From Sporosarcina aquimarina (GTDB taxonomy: Bacteria; Bacillota; Bacilli; Bacillales_A; Planococcaceae), in the NCBI RefSeq assembly GCF_023715615.1, contig NZ_JAMBOM010000004.1, positions 62,001 to 126,000 on the forward strand: 64,000 bases of DNA, written 5' to 3'. Within the stretch, counting starts at the first letter, position 1. The number at the start of each line of letters is the position of its first letter. A program made the position numbers and the translations under genes. Below are positions 39,412 to 47,029 of the stretch, piece by piece. The notes under the pieces are model-generated. The model was not told the DNA's origin, did not search any database, and worked only from the letters and a program-made list of their open reading frames with translations.

Positions 39412-40008
39412 ATGAAAAAATGGTTACAGCAACTGATGATTATATCAGTCGCATTCGTGACGTTTGGAGTCATTTCTCCAAGTCATGAAATCTGGTCAAC
39501 GCTTCATGATAAGGAAGATGTAAAAGAAACTGACCAACCTCAGCATACAACGCAGTATGCTGTTCATTTCGATGATCCGTATTTTAATAGACTGAATGCT
39601 ACTGAAAATTTTCTTACTGAAGAAGACCTTGTAAATGGTGCACACACACTCGCATTTACAAAATTCGGTTCAAAAATCGGTCCGGTTATTGAAGATGAAT
39701 TTGACGAAGTGATTTTCCCACAAATCGAGCAAGTCATTCGTGAAAAAATTGGTGAACATGTCCAGATGAATCGGAAACTAGCTATTTCAGAACACCCTTC
39801 TGGTGGTACGGCTGAAAAAATATTTAACATTAAAGATGTAGATGCAGATAAAAATTTGCTTCTTTTCCACGTGAGAACCGAGAAACGACCACAAGATGGA
39901 TACTTCTTTAACTTCCATTACCATCTACCTGAAGACGATTATCAAACGCACCACACACTTGGAGATGTTTACTGGTCAAAGAATACACCTCCGAAGTGGC
40001 TTTCCTAA
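39412..40008 (+). CDS. ypjP: YpjP-like protein
   Basis: A 198-residue protein of the YpjP family (function unknown). It has an uncleaved-anchor or signal-like N-terminus (about residues 5-22), then a soluble domain assumed to be outside the membrane. The C-terminal DGYFFNFHYHLPEDDYQ and DVYWSKNTPPKWLS are characteristic. In B. subtilis ypjP neighbours thyB and dfrA, so here it marks the left border of a 7-kb insertion. A second copy of just its 3' end is found at 47030-47121, next to thyA. GGTGATGGGAT precedes the ATG. Confidence 0.85.
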   Translation: MKKWLQQLMIISVAFVTFGVISPSHEIWSTLHDKEDVKETDQPQHTTQYAVHFDDPYFNRLNATENFLTEEDLVNGAHTLAFTKFGSKIGPVIEDEFDEVIFPQIEQVIREKIGEHVQMNRKLAISEHPSGGTAEKIFNIKDVDADKNLLLFHVRTEKRPQDGYFFNFHYHLPEDDYQTHHTLGDVYWSKNTPPKWLS

Positions 40009-40021
40009 CAGCAATGGGTTA

Positions 40022-40052
40022 GGGCTATTACTTAAAAATAGCCCCGCTTTTA
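40022..40052 (+). terminator. Probable terminator after ypjP
   Basis: GGGCTATT at 40022-40029 pairs perfectly with AATAGCCC at 40037-40044; the following tract CGCTTTT is a short T run. Confidence 0.65.
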
Positions 40053-40486
40053 TCCATAAATTCAGTTGGGCGGTTAAATGTATTGATAATTTTTTCTTCC
40101 ATTTCTCATAATGCAATTCAATACAAAGCGTGAATCATTTTCAGACGTGTTTCCTAACCGTTCAACAATCGCCATAACAGCTAACACTAATAACTATTAA
40201 GAAGGTGTTATGTGAGTGTCTGACACTGTAAATGCATGACTCAGGTAAGTGCGTGGAAATATGGCAAAGTAAGAGATTCATTGGCATAGTGGAATAAACC
40301 AACGTGCGCAAACAACCAATCGTTTTACAATATCCGTTTGAGATTAAATGGATAACCGCTGTAAATGTCATTGCTATTCAACATATAGTATGAATCCATA
40401 GAAATCTAGAAAACTTTCCTGTCCCAAGTGGGATAGGATTTTTTTGTGTAAACTGTTACCGGATTTTTGTTATTTCATTAAAAAGT
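40053..40486. other. Left edge of the island: no gene, one orphan terminator
   Basis: No supported gene lies in this stretch; short frames on both strands lack ribosome sites. The one clear element is a strong rho-independent terminator at 40417-40445: TCCTGTCCC, loop AAGT, GGGATAGGA, then seven T. Nothing upstream within 350 bp explains it, so it either ends a non-coding RNA or is a relic of a deleted gene. Confidence 0.65.
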
Positions 40487-40516
40487 CTGACAATGAATTA
40501 GAGAGTTTGGTATAAT
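40487..40516 (+). promoter_or_regulatory. Strong extended -10 promoter at the island's left side
   Basis: CTGACA at 40487-40492 and a perfect TATAAT at 40511-40516 are 18 bases apart, with TGG directly before the -10 (extended -10). The transcript would begin near 40523, cross the intergenic repeat and reach the small membrane gene at 40863. Confidence 0.65.
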
Positions 40517-40579
40517 ATAGAAAAAGATTAAAATTTATTTATATCTACAAACGAGTCATTATCTAACATGCAAGTTGTT

Positions 40580-40775
40580 GCTTTGTGCTCCAGACTGAAC
40601 GCTTTCAGAGGGGCGTGGCTCGAGTCTTCTCGGTTGTTAAAATCTTGCGCCTTGTGGAGTCTCAAGACGAGTGCAAAGATATGCTCTCAACGCTTTGATT
40701 TCGTTCGCAAAAGCCGTTCTTCGTTACGTCTCTCGCTGATCCCTTCGGAGTCTTCCGTCTTCTGCTCCAAGAAAC
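40580..40775 (-). repeat. Intergenic palindromic repeat, copy A (minus orientation, diverged)
   Basis: This stretch is a diverged, inverted copy of the element at 41840-41970. Shared blocks, in order on the + strand, are GCTCCAGAC, ACGCTTTC, GGGGCGTGGCTCGAG, GTCTCAAGAC, GCTGATCCC, CGGAGTC and CCGTCTT. The middle is expanded by about 60 bases relative to copy B. Repeats of this general kind are scattered between genes in many Bacillales genomes (from memory). No protein is encoded; ORFs here are incidental. Confidence 0.7.
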
Positions 40776-40862
40776 GGAGAGGAGGATATACATTTAAGAA
40801 ACGGCCCAAATTTTTGAATAAGATTTATTAAAAATCGTGATTAGCTGACAAGGAGTGGAGAA

Positions 40863-41123
40863 ATGGGCAAAGAAATAGTAAGACATATTTGGAATGCTAT
40901 TTCAGGGATGTTTGTTTTGTTATTATCGCTATGGATGAGTGGTCCAGGTATTGGTGAGACGGATACACCAACCTACAGATGGTACTTCATGTTGCTGGTT
41001 GTTTTGTGGTTAATTGGATTTGTATTGCAGTTCAAGAAGCGATCTAGGCTTTTAGGAGTTGTTATAACACTCATACCTGTCATATATTACTTGTCAATTT
41101 ATATACTAGCCGCATTTATGTAA
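40863..41123 (+). CDS. Small membrane protein, 86 residues, three TM helices
   Basis: I do not recognise this protein. It has three hydrophobic segments (about residues 13-27, 40-57 and 63-85) separated by a short GIGETDTPTYRW loop and a basic QFKKRSR turn, so it is an integral membrane protein with the basic turn probably cytoplasmic. AAGGAG nine bases before the ATG makes the start secure. It is the first of five small membrane ORFs in this island and is the first gene downstream of the strong promoter at 40487. Confidence 0.65.
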   Translation: MGKEIVRHIWNAISGMFVLLLSLWMSGPGIGETDTPTYRWYFMLLVVLWLIGFVLQFKKRSRLLGVVITLIPVIYYLSIYILAAFM

Positions 41124-41234
41124 TCAGCAATCGGGGGTGTTTGCATCACAAGCTATCGCGACAATAATGCGAACGGGCCATTTTGTTCGAGAAGATTGTG
41201 ATTATGAATTGTAAATGATCTGGGTGAAGATTTA

Positions 41235-41540
41235 ATGAAGAACAATTCTTACAATATTGTCGTCCATGTTGTCAATTTGATCCTATTGGGATTTATCTAT
41301 CTTTTTTTGGTTCTCCTTTCTTTAGTTAGCACACCCTTTGATGACCCTATCGATAGCATATTTGCATACTTTTTTATTGGTTTTATGTTCGTCCTGTGGG
41401 CACTTAATTATTGGCTCCAATACATGTCCAAAAAGAAAAAATGGTATCTGCCATTAGCCGGAACTGTTCTTTACTTTGCCATCGTTTTGTTTGTCTGGGG
41501 TTATGTTTATCCATTCATAAAGGAACTGTTAATTAAATAG
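41235..41540 (+). CDS. Small membrane protein, 101 residues, three TM helices
   Basis: An unrecognised integral membrane protein with TM segments at about residues 10-31, 43-62 and 73-93 and a basic MSKKKKW turn between the second and third. Its plan (three helices, a basic loop before the last helix) resembles the 86-residue neighbour upstream although the sequences differ, which hints at related roles or distant paralogy. The ribosome site is GGGTGAAG. It follows the previous ORF by about 110 bp without an obvious terminator. Confidence 0.6.
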   Translation: MKNNSYNIVVHVVNLILLGFIYLFLVLLSLVSTPFDDPIDSIFAYFFIGFMFVLWALNYWLQYMSKKKKWYLPLAGTVLYFAIVLFVWGYVYPFIKELLIK

Positions 41541-41596
41541 TCGATTCCATAAAAGGGTGCAATTCTTTAACATGGATTTGTACACTTTTCATCAAT

Positions 41597-41791
41597 ATGG
41601 CCAGATTGGGGGGGAGTGAAATAAAGAAACCTAGATTAATATTTCATGTTGTAACATTTTTAGTAGCTCTTGTAGTTGCTGTAATTAATTATCCATCAAC
41701 TATTTCGGATGTAGCTATAACGGTAGCTTGCTGTGCAGTATTTTTCTACGGTCCCTCCGTACTTTTCAGAGGAAAAGAGAAGACGTTTTAA
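41597..41791 (+). CDS. Small membrane protein, about 64 residues, two TM helices
   Basis: An unrecognised small membrane protein with two hydrophobic helices (about residues 14-30 and 36-55) and a basic C-terminal end (FRGKEKTF). The start is doubtful: ATG 41597 has no ribosome site, while a strong GGGGGGAG at 41609-41616 lies just downstream of it in the reading frame and would fit initiation at an in-frame ATA codon (41621) giving a 56-residue product that begins with KKPRLIFHVV after the initiator. Frame and composition look genuine; start unresolved. Confidence 0.45.
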   Translation: MARLGGSEIKKPRLIFHVVTFLVALVVAVINYPSTISDVAITVACCAVFFYGPSVLFRGKEKTF

Positions 41792-41839
41792 ATAGTAAAG
41801 ATTTAAGCAAAAGGACGCTATTCTTGCATACCACGCTAA

Positions 41840-41970
41840 GTTGATTGGAGTGCAAGACGGCGACTTCGGGAGGATCAGCTTGTGTCTTGAGACCCTGGAC
41901 GGAGCGTAGCGAAGGAAGCGGCTCAAGCCACACTCTCCGGAACGCGTCCATCTGGAACGGAAATCAACGG
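41840..41970 (+). repeat. Intergenic palindromic repeat, copy B
   Basis: An element of about 130 bp bounded by GTTGATT at 41840-41846 and AATCAAC at 41962-41968, so its ends are inverted repeats. Inside are GGAGTGCAAGACGGCGAC, GTGTCTTGAGACC and GGCTCAAGCC. It is GC-richer than its surroundings. Copy A lies 1.1 kb away in opposite orientation; together they bracket three small membrane ORFs. It resembles miniature palindromic repeats of Bacillales intergenic regions. Confidence 0.8.
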
Positions 41971-42066
41971 CGTTACACAGTTGCAGAATCGGAAGCGATT
42001 CTGGAAAACTACATTTCAACAATAGGTCCAGTTTCGCCATTACTAATTCTTTCTGAGGTGATTTAA

Positions 42067-42294
42067 ATTAACTGGTATAAGTTTATAGACCGCTTTACCT
42101 TAACAGGCGTTTTCATACTGCTTATTCCATCTTGGTTCAAGCCAATTTACTTTATGCTTTTTTGGGTGTTGCTGGGTATACATTTTATAAATCTAGGAAT
42201 TCCTAATTATAAGGATCAGAAAAAAAGTTCTATCATAGCTATCTCATCTGGGATAATTATTATTGGATCGTGTTTATTTGGATCAATTCGATAG
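42067..42294 (+). CDS. Small membrane protein, 75 residues, apparent ATT start
   Basis: An open frame from ATT 42067 to TAG 42292-42294 encodes a 75-residue protein with three hydrophobic stretches (about residues 9-22, 24-40 and 53-72). There is no ATG, GTG or TTG at its beginning: an in-frame TAA at 42064-42066 touches the ATT, and a strong GAGGTGAT (42055-42062) sits just before, as if designed for it. ATT initiation is known in infC. Alternatively, an ancestral ATG was lost and the gene is dying. It overlaps the upstream end of the following reading frame. Confidence 0.5.
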   Translation: MNWYKFIDRFTLTGVFILLIPSWFKPIYFMLFWVLLGIHFINLGIPNYKDQKKSSIIAISSGIIIIGSCLFGSIR

Positions 42295-42365
42295 AGAAGC
42301 TATCAGATGCTTTTCTGAAATATGGTTTCAACAGTAGTGTCAATTGGTTTATGCAGGAGGTAATT

Positions 42366-42551
42366 ATGTATTTCTTTCTTATGTTAACGTCTATTATTGT
42401 GATCGTTACTTTAATAGGCATTATGGTGACCTTTGCTTACCATATTTTACGGAATAAAAAGAATCCTTTCTCTTGGTTTACTTTAGCTATAATTGCCTTC
42501 TTTTTAGTTTTAAGCATTTGGCAAGGTATATGTTTTTTGAATTTGGCTTAG
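42366..42551 (+). CDS. Small membrane protein, 61 residues, two TM helices
   Basis: An unrecognised protein with two hydrophobic helices (about residues 2-27 and 37-57) around a basic LRNKKNPF turn. The start ATG 42366 is chosen because AGGAGG lies five bases upstream; the same frame is open back to 42270, which would add 32 residues but overlaps the previous ORF and has no ribosome site. It is the last of the five small membrane ORFs. Confidence 0.55.
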   Translation: MYFFLMLTSIIVIVTLIGIMVTFAYHILRNKKNPFSWFTLAIIAFFLVLSIWQGICFLNLA

Positions 42552-42685
42552 GTGCTTGTTAAATAAATGAAGACTTTAACACAAGAAGGATATTGCTGGA
42601 AATGGGCGAAATTGAGAACATGATAGGGAGGAAGAGGGCTGGAAATTAGAACTTAAACTATTGCACTGGTTAAGGGGAAATTCTA

Positions 42686-43702
42686 TTGGAGAATGTCAGA
42701 AAATTAATTGATTGGGTAGAAGATATAAAAGAAAAAAATAATAGTAGCGCTTGTTCATTATATATACTTCAAGATAACAAAGTGATATTGGACCATTATA
42801 GTGGTTTTCATTCTAATTCTGCTGAAGCAATTCCAATCAATTCATCTTCTCAATATAACGTAGCATCTGCAAGAAAAAGTTATCTCGGATTAGCTGTGGC
42901 GTATGCTCTTTACGAGAGGAAAATCAAAAGTCTTGATGACTACGCAATTAAATACTTTGAAGAAATAGATGAACACCTTCTTGGTAAAACTACATTACGT
43001 CATTTAGTAACTCATACTCACGGTTTACACCAAAAAGAAGATGGAACTATTTTTAGAGAATTTGAACCGGGTAATGGATGGGCTTATAGAGGAATAAATA
43101 TATTAATGATGACTCGGTTGGTAAATAGACTTTTTAATAAGAGTTTTCCTGAGCTTTTAAAAGAGAGAGTGTTTATACCTTTAGGTTTAAAGAAAACAAT
43201 CTGGCAAACTAAAGAGGATGAAGCGTTAGTAAAAGAAATTATTAATCCATATGAAAATGGTTCCTATAAGTTGGGTAGTACCGATAATAGCACTGAATCA
43301 AACCTTTATACGACTGCGTCTGAGTTTGCACAATGGGGAAATCTTCATTTAAACAAAGGCATTGTCAATGGGAGACAAATCATTCCAAAAGAAGTGGTTG
43401 AAATTGCTACTCAAATTCAAAGCCCTATTTTAAAGGATAATAATCTTCCACGGAATGGATTGTTTTGGTATGTACAAGGTAATCCTGCCGACCTCAGTGA
43501 GATTGGGGATAGAACACCTAAAGGATCTTATCAAATTTTAGGAATAACGGGACCGACTCTTTTAGTGATTCCAGAATACAATGTTGTTGTAGCTAAAATG
43601 TATAACAAACGATATAACTATGGTGGCGAAAATTATCTTTACTATTTAAGAGAATTTAGTAATTTAGCGACGGATACCTTTCGAGCTAAAATTATGAAGT
43701 GA
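42686..43702 (+). CDS. Serine hydrolase of the beta-lactamase/class C PBP fold
   Basis: A 338-residue protein of the Beta-lactamase (PF00144-type) family, which includes esterases, DD-peptidases and class C beta-lactamases. The nucleophile motif SxxK is present as SARK (Ser61-Lys64). The second motif, normally YxN, reads YRG (134-136) with an Asn only two residues later, so it deviates. The third motif would lie near ITGPTLLV. There is no signal peptide, so it is probably cytoplasmic and more likely an esterase-like or amidase-like hydrolase than a resistance enzyme. The start is TTG 42686 after AAGGGGAA. Confidence 0.78.
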   Translation: MENVRKLIDWVEDIKEKNNSSACSLYILQDNKVILDHYSGFHSNSAEAIPINSSSQYNVASARKSYLGLAVAYALYERKIKSLDDYAIKYFEEIDEHLLGKTTLRHLVTHTHGLHQKEDGTIFREFEPGNGWAYRGINILMMTRLVNRLFNKSFPELLKERVFIPLGLKKTIWQTKEDEALVKEIINPYENGSYKLGSTDNSTESNLYTTASEFAQWGNLHLNKGIVNGRQIIPKEVVEIATQIQSPILKDNNLPRNGLFWYVQGNPADLSEIGDRTPKGSYQILGITGPTLLVIPEYNVVVAKMYNKRYNYGGENYLYYLREFSNLATDTFRAKIMK

Positions 43703-43817
43703 TTTACATAAAGAATAGTTGATGGCTGCAACATTCCGGCTGTGTAAATTCTGCTAATACTATTCCGTAATTAGGTAAGTTTGTAAGATAATTATTAGGA
43801 GTAAGAAGGTGATTAAG

Positions 43818-44258
43818 ATGGAAATAACATTAAAAGCTTTAAATCTAGATAATTATGAAGAGGTATGCGACCTCTCAGTTTCAAAAGAACAAGAAGACTA
43901 TGTTGCAGAAAATATGTGGTCTATCGTTGAATCTAAGTACCATCCTTCCTATGAAACTCGTGCTATATATTCTGGGGATAAACCAGTAGGCTTTTTTATG
44001 TGGGTACCCGAAACTACAACAAAAACTAGTATCTGGCGTTTTATGGTAGATGAAAAATATCAAAAACAAGGTATAGGGCGGAAAGCGCTACACCTAGCAA
44101 TAGAAGAAATGCGTGAAAATAAGGAACTTGAAGTAATTGAAATTTGCTACAACCCAGAAAATCCCGTGGCTTATAATTTTTACGCTAGTTTCGGATTTAA
44201 GGAAATGGGATTGGATGAGGATGGGGATGATATGCTAGCAGTTTTGAGAATTAGATAG
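43818..44258 (+). CDS. GNAT family N-acetyltransferase
   Basis: A 146-residue acetyltransferase of the GNAT fold. The acetyl-CoA-binding motif A is clear: FMVDEKYQKQGIGRKALHLA (about residues 75-94, Q/RxxGxG/A form), followed by motif B with NPVAYNFYASFGFKEMG. It resembles the BltD/spermine acetyltransferase group, but the substrate cannot be fixed. ATG 43818 follows AAGGTGAT; an in-frame GTG at 43809 overlaps that site and is not preferred. It is isolated within the island. Confidence 0.85.
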   Translation: MEITLKALNLDNYEEVCDLSVSKEQEDYVAENMWSIVESKYHPSYETRAIYSGDKPVGFFMWVPETTTKTSIWRFMVDEKYQKQGIGRKALHLAIEEMRENKELEVIEICYNPENPVAYNFYASFGFKEMGLDEDGDDMLAVLRIR

Positions 44259-44522
44259 CTTTATTATATCGTAGGCATATCTGGATTAGACATCAGTGTC
44301 GGAGGGGTGAAATTAATGGGTTTTTGGTGAAGAAGAGGTACTGTTTTTCGTTGCAAAACACTAGAAGTAAAGAAAATCTCAAAAGATACCTCCCGCCCTT
44401 CGCAATACCAACATTTAAGTTTTAAAGTCATTCGAAGAATATCTTATTATAAATATGTTCGAAAGGTGACTAGTTGTATTGATATACAGTTAATGTCTTT
44501 TACGGCTGGTTTGCACGTATAC

Positions 44523-44804
44523 GAACCGAAACCAGCCGTTGTATTGTGGCTATTAGACTTAAAGAATCCGAGTGGTGCTGTTCAATATGTAATGTTGTCC
44601 CCTTCTCTACAAAAACATTCAAAGAGATAATTAGAGCAAAATCATTGGGCGACAGGTCAGTCAAGCCCTTGGGTTAGTAACTTTCGTCTTACCAAAATAG
44701 AAATGCTTAGCGAATCCAGTATACGGTATACCGTTAAATACGATCTAGAGTCTTCATATAAAGATTTTGGTAGTAAGCAGAAGATTGTAATCATGAAAGA
44801 ATAA
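44523..44804 (+). pseudogene. Broken secreted-protein-like gene with in-frame stop
   Basis: One reading frame encodes a recognisable C-terminal domain pattern, GAVQYVMLSPSLQ, then a TAA at 44628-44630, then LEQNHWATGQSSPWV and KYDLESSYKDFGS to the stop at 44802-44804. Similar domains with GAVQYALLSP and VTGVSSPWV occur in secreted Bacillus proteins of unknown function (from memory). The stop between two segments that belong together, and the lack of any start codon with a ribosome site upstream, mark it as a pseudogene. The true 5' end is not identifiable; the preceding 264 bp to the acetyltransferase hold nothing I can support. Confidence 0.6.
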
Positions 44805-45140
44805 TGAACCATATAGAGAGAATTGGTTTATTTCATCAATAACAACGAAATATAATCAAAGGGAAGCATTTACCCCAGCCGAGACAGTTTTAAAATAGAG
44901 CATTACAGTTAGCAATCAAATAAAATGAAGAGTTTTTGAAACTAATGCTGTCGTTTGCTTCACAAGTAATCGTACGAATACCGTAATAGGGCCATTGTGT
45001 TTAAAATAAATATCGGTTTTGGGATTTGCGTGGGATTAACAGTTTTGAAGTAATCTACAAATCCTTTTAAGAATAGAAATGTAGTAAGTAAAAATTACAG
45101 AAGTGGGGCGTGTCAAGTTAAAAAGAGATTAACGCTTATA
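44805..45140. other. AT-rich gap before the M1 peptidase, nothing clear
   Basis: About 335 bp of AT-rich sequence with frequent stops in all frames. I see no ORF with a ribosome site, no strong hairpin and no convincing promoter. It probably contains further decayed sequence of the island. Confidence 0.5.
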
Positions 45141-46565
45141 ATGCTTGTTCTAATTATAATCTTGATGGTTTTTGTTTTTCTGAAACCTGCCCCAAGAAAC
45201 GTAGACAAAGAGATAGTATTAGTTGAAAAAAACGTGCTAAAAGAAGATTTTTCACCTCAAACGCTACCATCCGGTAATGAAAGTCGTTATGATATTCACT
45301 TGAAAATGGAGACAGATGGGGAGTTTCAAATAGGAACTGCAATTGAAATTAAAAATACATCAGAAGATACGTGGCAAGAATTAGTCTTTTATTTTATTCC
45401 TAACATATTTACGCAAGATAGTTCAGAGCAGTTGGGAAATACCTTGGATGCTTCAGCGACTATACAGGTACATGATGTTTTAGTAGATGATAAAACCTCC
45501 GGATTCACTTTGGCAAATGACACATTAACTATCCCATTAGATGCCCCGGTCCAGCCAGGGGAGAATGTAGCAGTGGATTTTTCCTACCAATTTATTTTGC
45601 CGGTAGGTGGGCTACGATTTACGAAGACCAAGGACAACTATCATCTAGCCCAATTTTATCCCATGCTCGCTACATATCGAGATCATAAGTGGAATAAGGA
45701 GGAGTATGGATTCAGGGGAGAAACATTCCACACCGGATTCAGTGATTTTCATGTATCGTATGATATTCCGGAAAGCTATACCTTTGTTTCTACAAGTGAA
45801 GAAGAAAGTTATCCTAGCCAAAGAATTGGTGCATTTCATGTAAAGGATGTTAAGGAAATTTTTATAGCAATATTGAAAGATCCACTTGTTGTCGAGAAAC
45901 AAGTAGGGGATGTAAACATACGGGTATTCGGATTTGAAGAGAAGGACGATTTATATAAGGAGATTAGTGAAATTGCTTCTGATTCATTACAGTACTTTCA
46001 ACAGATACTGGGGCTATATCCATTTACACAATTAGATATAGTGTTGGATAGTCTTGGAATGGAATATCCAGGTATTGTTACGGCAGGTTCAATTTATAGC
46101 AAACCAATAAATGATGAAGCTGTGAAAAATATGGTTATTCACGAAATTGCACATCAATGGTTTTACGGGGTTATCAATAATGATCCATATAATGAAGCCT
46201 GGTTAGATGAGGGCTTTACCTCATTCGCCGAAGAGATGTATCATTTCTCTAAAACTGATGACGAAGTCCCTTATGAGAACATGCTAAATAGAATTGAACT
46301 AATCAAAGATTCCTCATTACCTGTAAACCTACCACTCGACCAATATGAAAATAATTCACACTTCTACGGTAAGGCCAGAACAATGTTATGGCAATTATTT
46401 AAAGAGAGAGGTGGATTAGAAGAGGCAGAAAAATTTTTAAAAACCTATTATAATATTTATAAATATAAAGAAGTAAATACTGAGGAATTCGTTAGATTCG
46501 CCCGTAATTATTTTGATCTAGAAGACGATTCCGAACTCTCAACTTGGTTGGAAATAAATAATTAA
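45141..46565 (+). CDS. M1 family zinc metallopeptidase (gluzincin), membrane-anchored
   Basis: A peptidase with the M1 zinc site intact: HEIAH at residues 334-338 and the third ligand Glu357 in NEAWLDEGFTSF, 18 residues on. GMEYPGIV (306-313) stands where aminopeptidases have GAMEN, as in many Bacillus members. One N-terminal membrane helix (about 2-15) suggests the catalytic part is outside the cell. The start is uncertain: ATG 45141 has no ribosome site, while the frame continues upstream through the basic KKRLTLI, with a purine-rich GTGGGG near 45106 and only a GTT codon at 45117 where a start is expected. The gene may use a near-cognate start or have lost its own. Confidence 0.75.
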   Translation: MLVLIIILMVFVFLKPAPRNVDKEIVLVEKNVLKEDFSPQTLPSGNESRYDIHLKMETDGEFQIGTAIEIKNTSEDTWQELVFYFIPNIFTQDSSEQLGNTLDASATIQVHDVLVDDKTSGFTLANDTLTIPLDAPVQPGENVAVDFSYQFILPVGGLRFTKTKDNYHLAQFYPMLATYRDHKWNKEEYGFRGETFHTGFSDFHVSYDIPESYTFVSTSEEESYPSQRIGAFHVKDVKEIFIAILKDPLVVEKQVGDVNIRVFGFEEKDDLYKEISEIASDSLQYFQQILGLYPFTQLDIVLDSLGMEYPGIVTAGSIYSKPINDEAVKNMVIHEIAHQWFYGVINNDPYNEAWLDEGFTSFAEEMYHFSKTDDEVPYENMLNRIELIKDSSLPVNLPLDQYENNSHFYGKARTMLWQLFKERGGLEEAEKFLKTYYNIYKYKEVNTEEFVRFARNYFDLEDDSELSTWLEINN

Positions 46566-47029
46566 ATTGCTCTAACGTTCATCAACCGAGCAAGATCGAT
46601 GTAATTAGTTGTATCTGAATATGAAATAGAATAGGCAGTTGAAAATGATCAATATACTTGTTTGATTATTAATAGGAATATTCCTGTCTATTATTAGTAA
46701 AAAATTGTTTATTATGGGGTTATGCTTATATTTATAGCCACACAGTCTTTGTTGAGTTAACAAAATACCTATTAGTTTTTAAGGTGTTGAACATCCCTAT
46801 CGTTTATTAGTTGAGATTTCATTAACTGGTGTCACAATATGCATAGCTTGGAGAACTATTAAAATACTTTTTGAGGAAAATATAGAATAGAACTATTCGT
46901 TTCAAAATTATAAAATCCGATGGAAAAACAATTTGGGGATTTCGGTATTTGCATTTACAGGGTGTATTTTTTGTATGAGCATGGAGTTTGCATGATTATA
47001 AGAAAGAGTAAAAAATGCCGTGAGAAAAT
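46566..47029. other. Right edge of the island: decayed coding sequence
   Basis: No intact gene. Short hydrophobic stretches such as LVEISLTGVTICIAWRTIK and SVFAFTGCIFCMSMEF appear in frame but are interrupted by stops, as expected for a degraded membrane-protein gene. No terminator or promoter is obvious. Confidence 0.5.

Noticed and set aside
40162..40371. 69-codon minus-strand ORF at the island's left edge
   Set aside because: No ribosome site, cysteine- and histidine-rich random composition, no recognisable domain.
40568..40831. 87-codon + strand ORF
   Set aside because: It lies within the intergenic repeat copy A and its translation is Ser/Leu-rich with no ribosome site.
41845..42066. 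73-codon + strand ORF and overlapping minus-strand ORFs (41696-42040)
   Set aside because: They are translations of the palindromic repeat copy B; no ribosome sites, and the + frame ends at the site that serves the ATT-start gene.
42686..43702. Antibiotic-resistance beta-lactamase
   Set aside because: No signal peptide and a non-standard second motif; the fold is shared with many esterases and peptidases.
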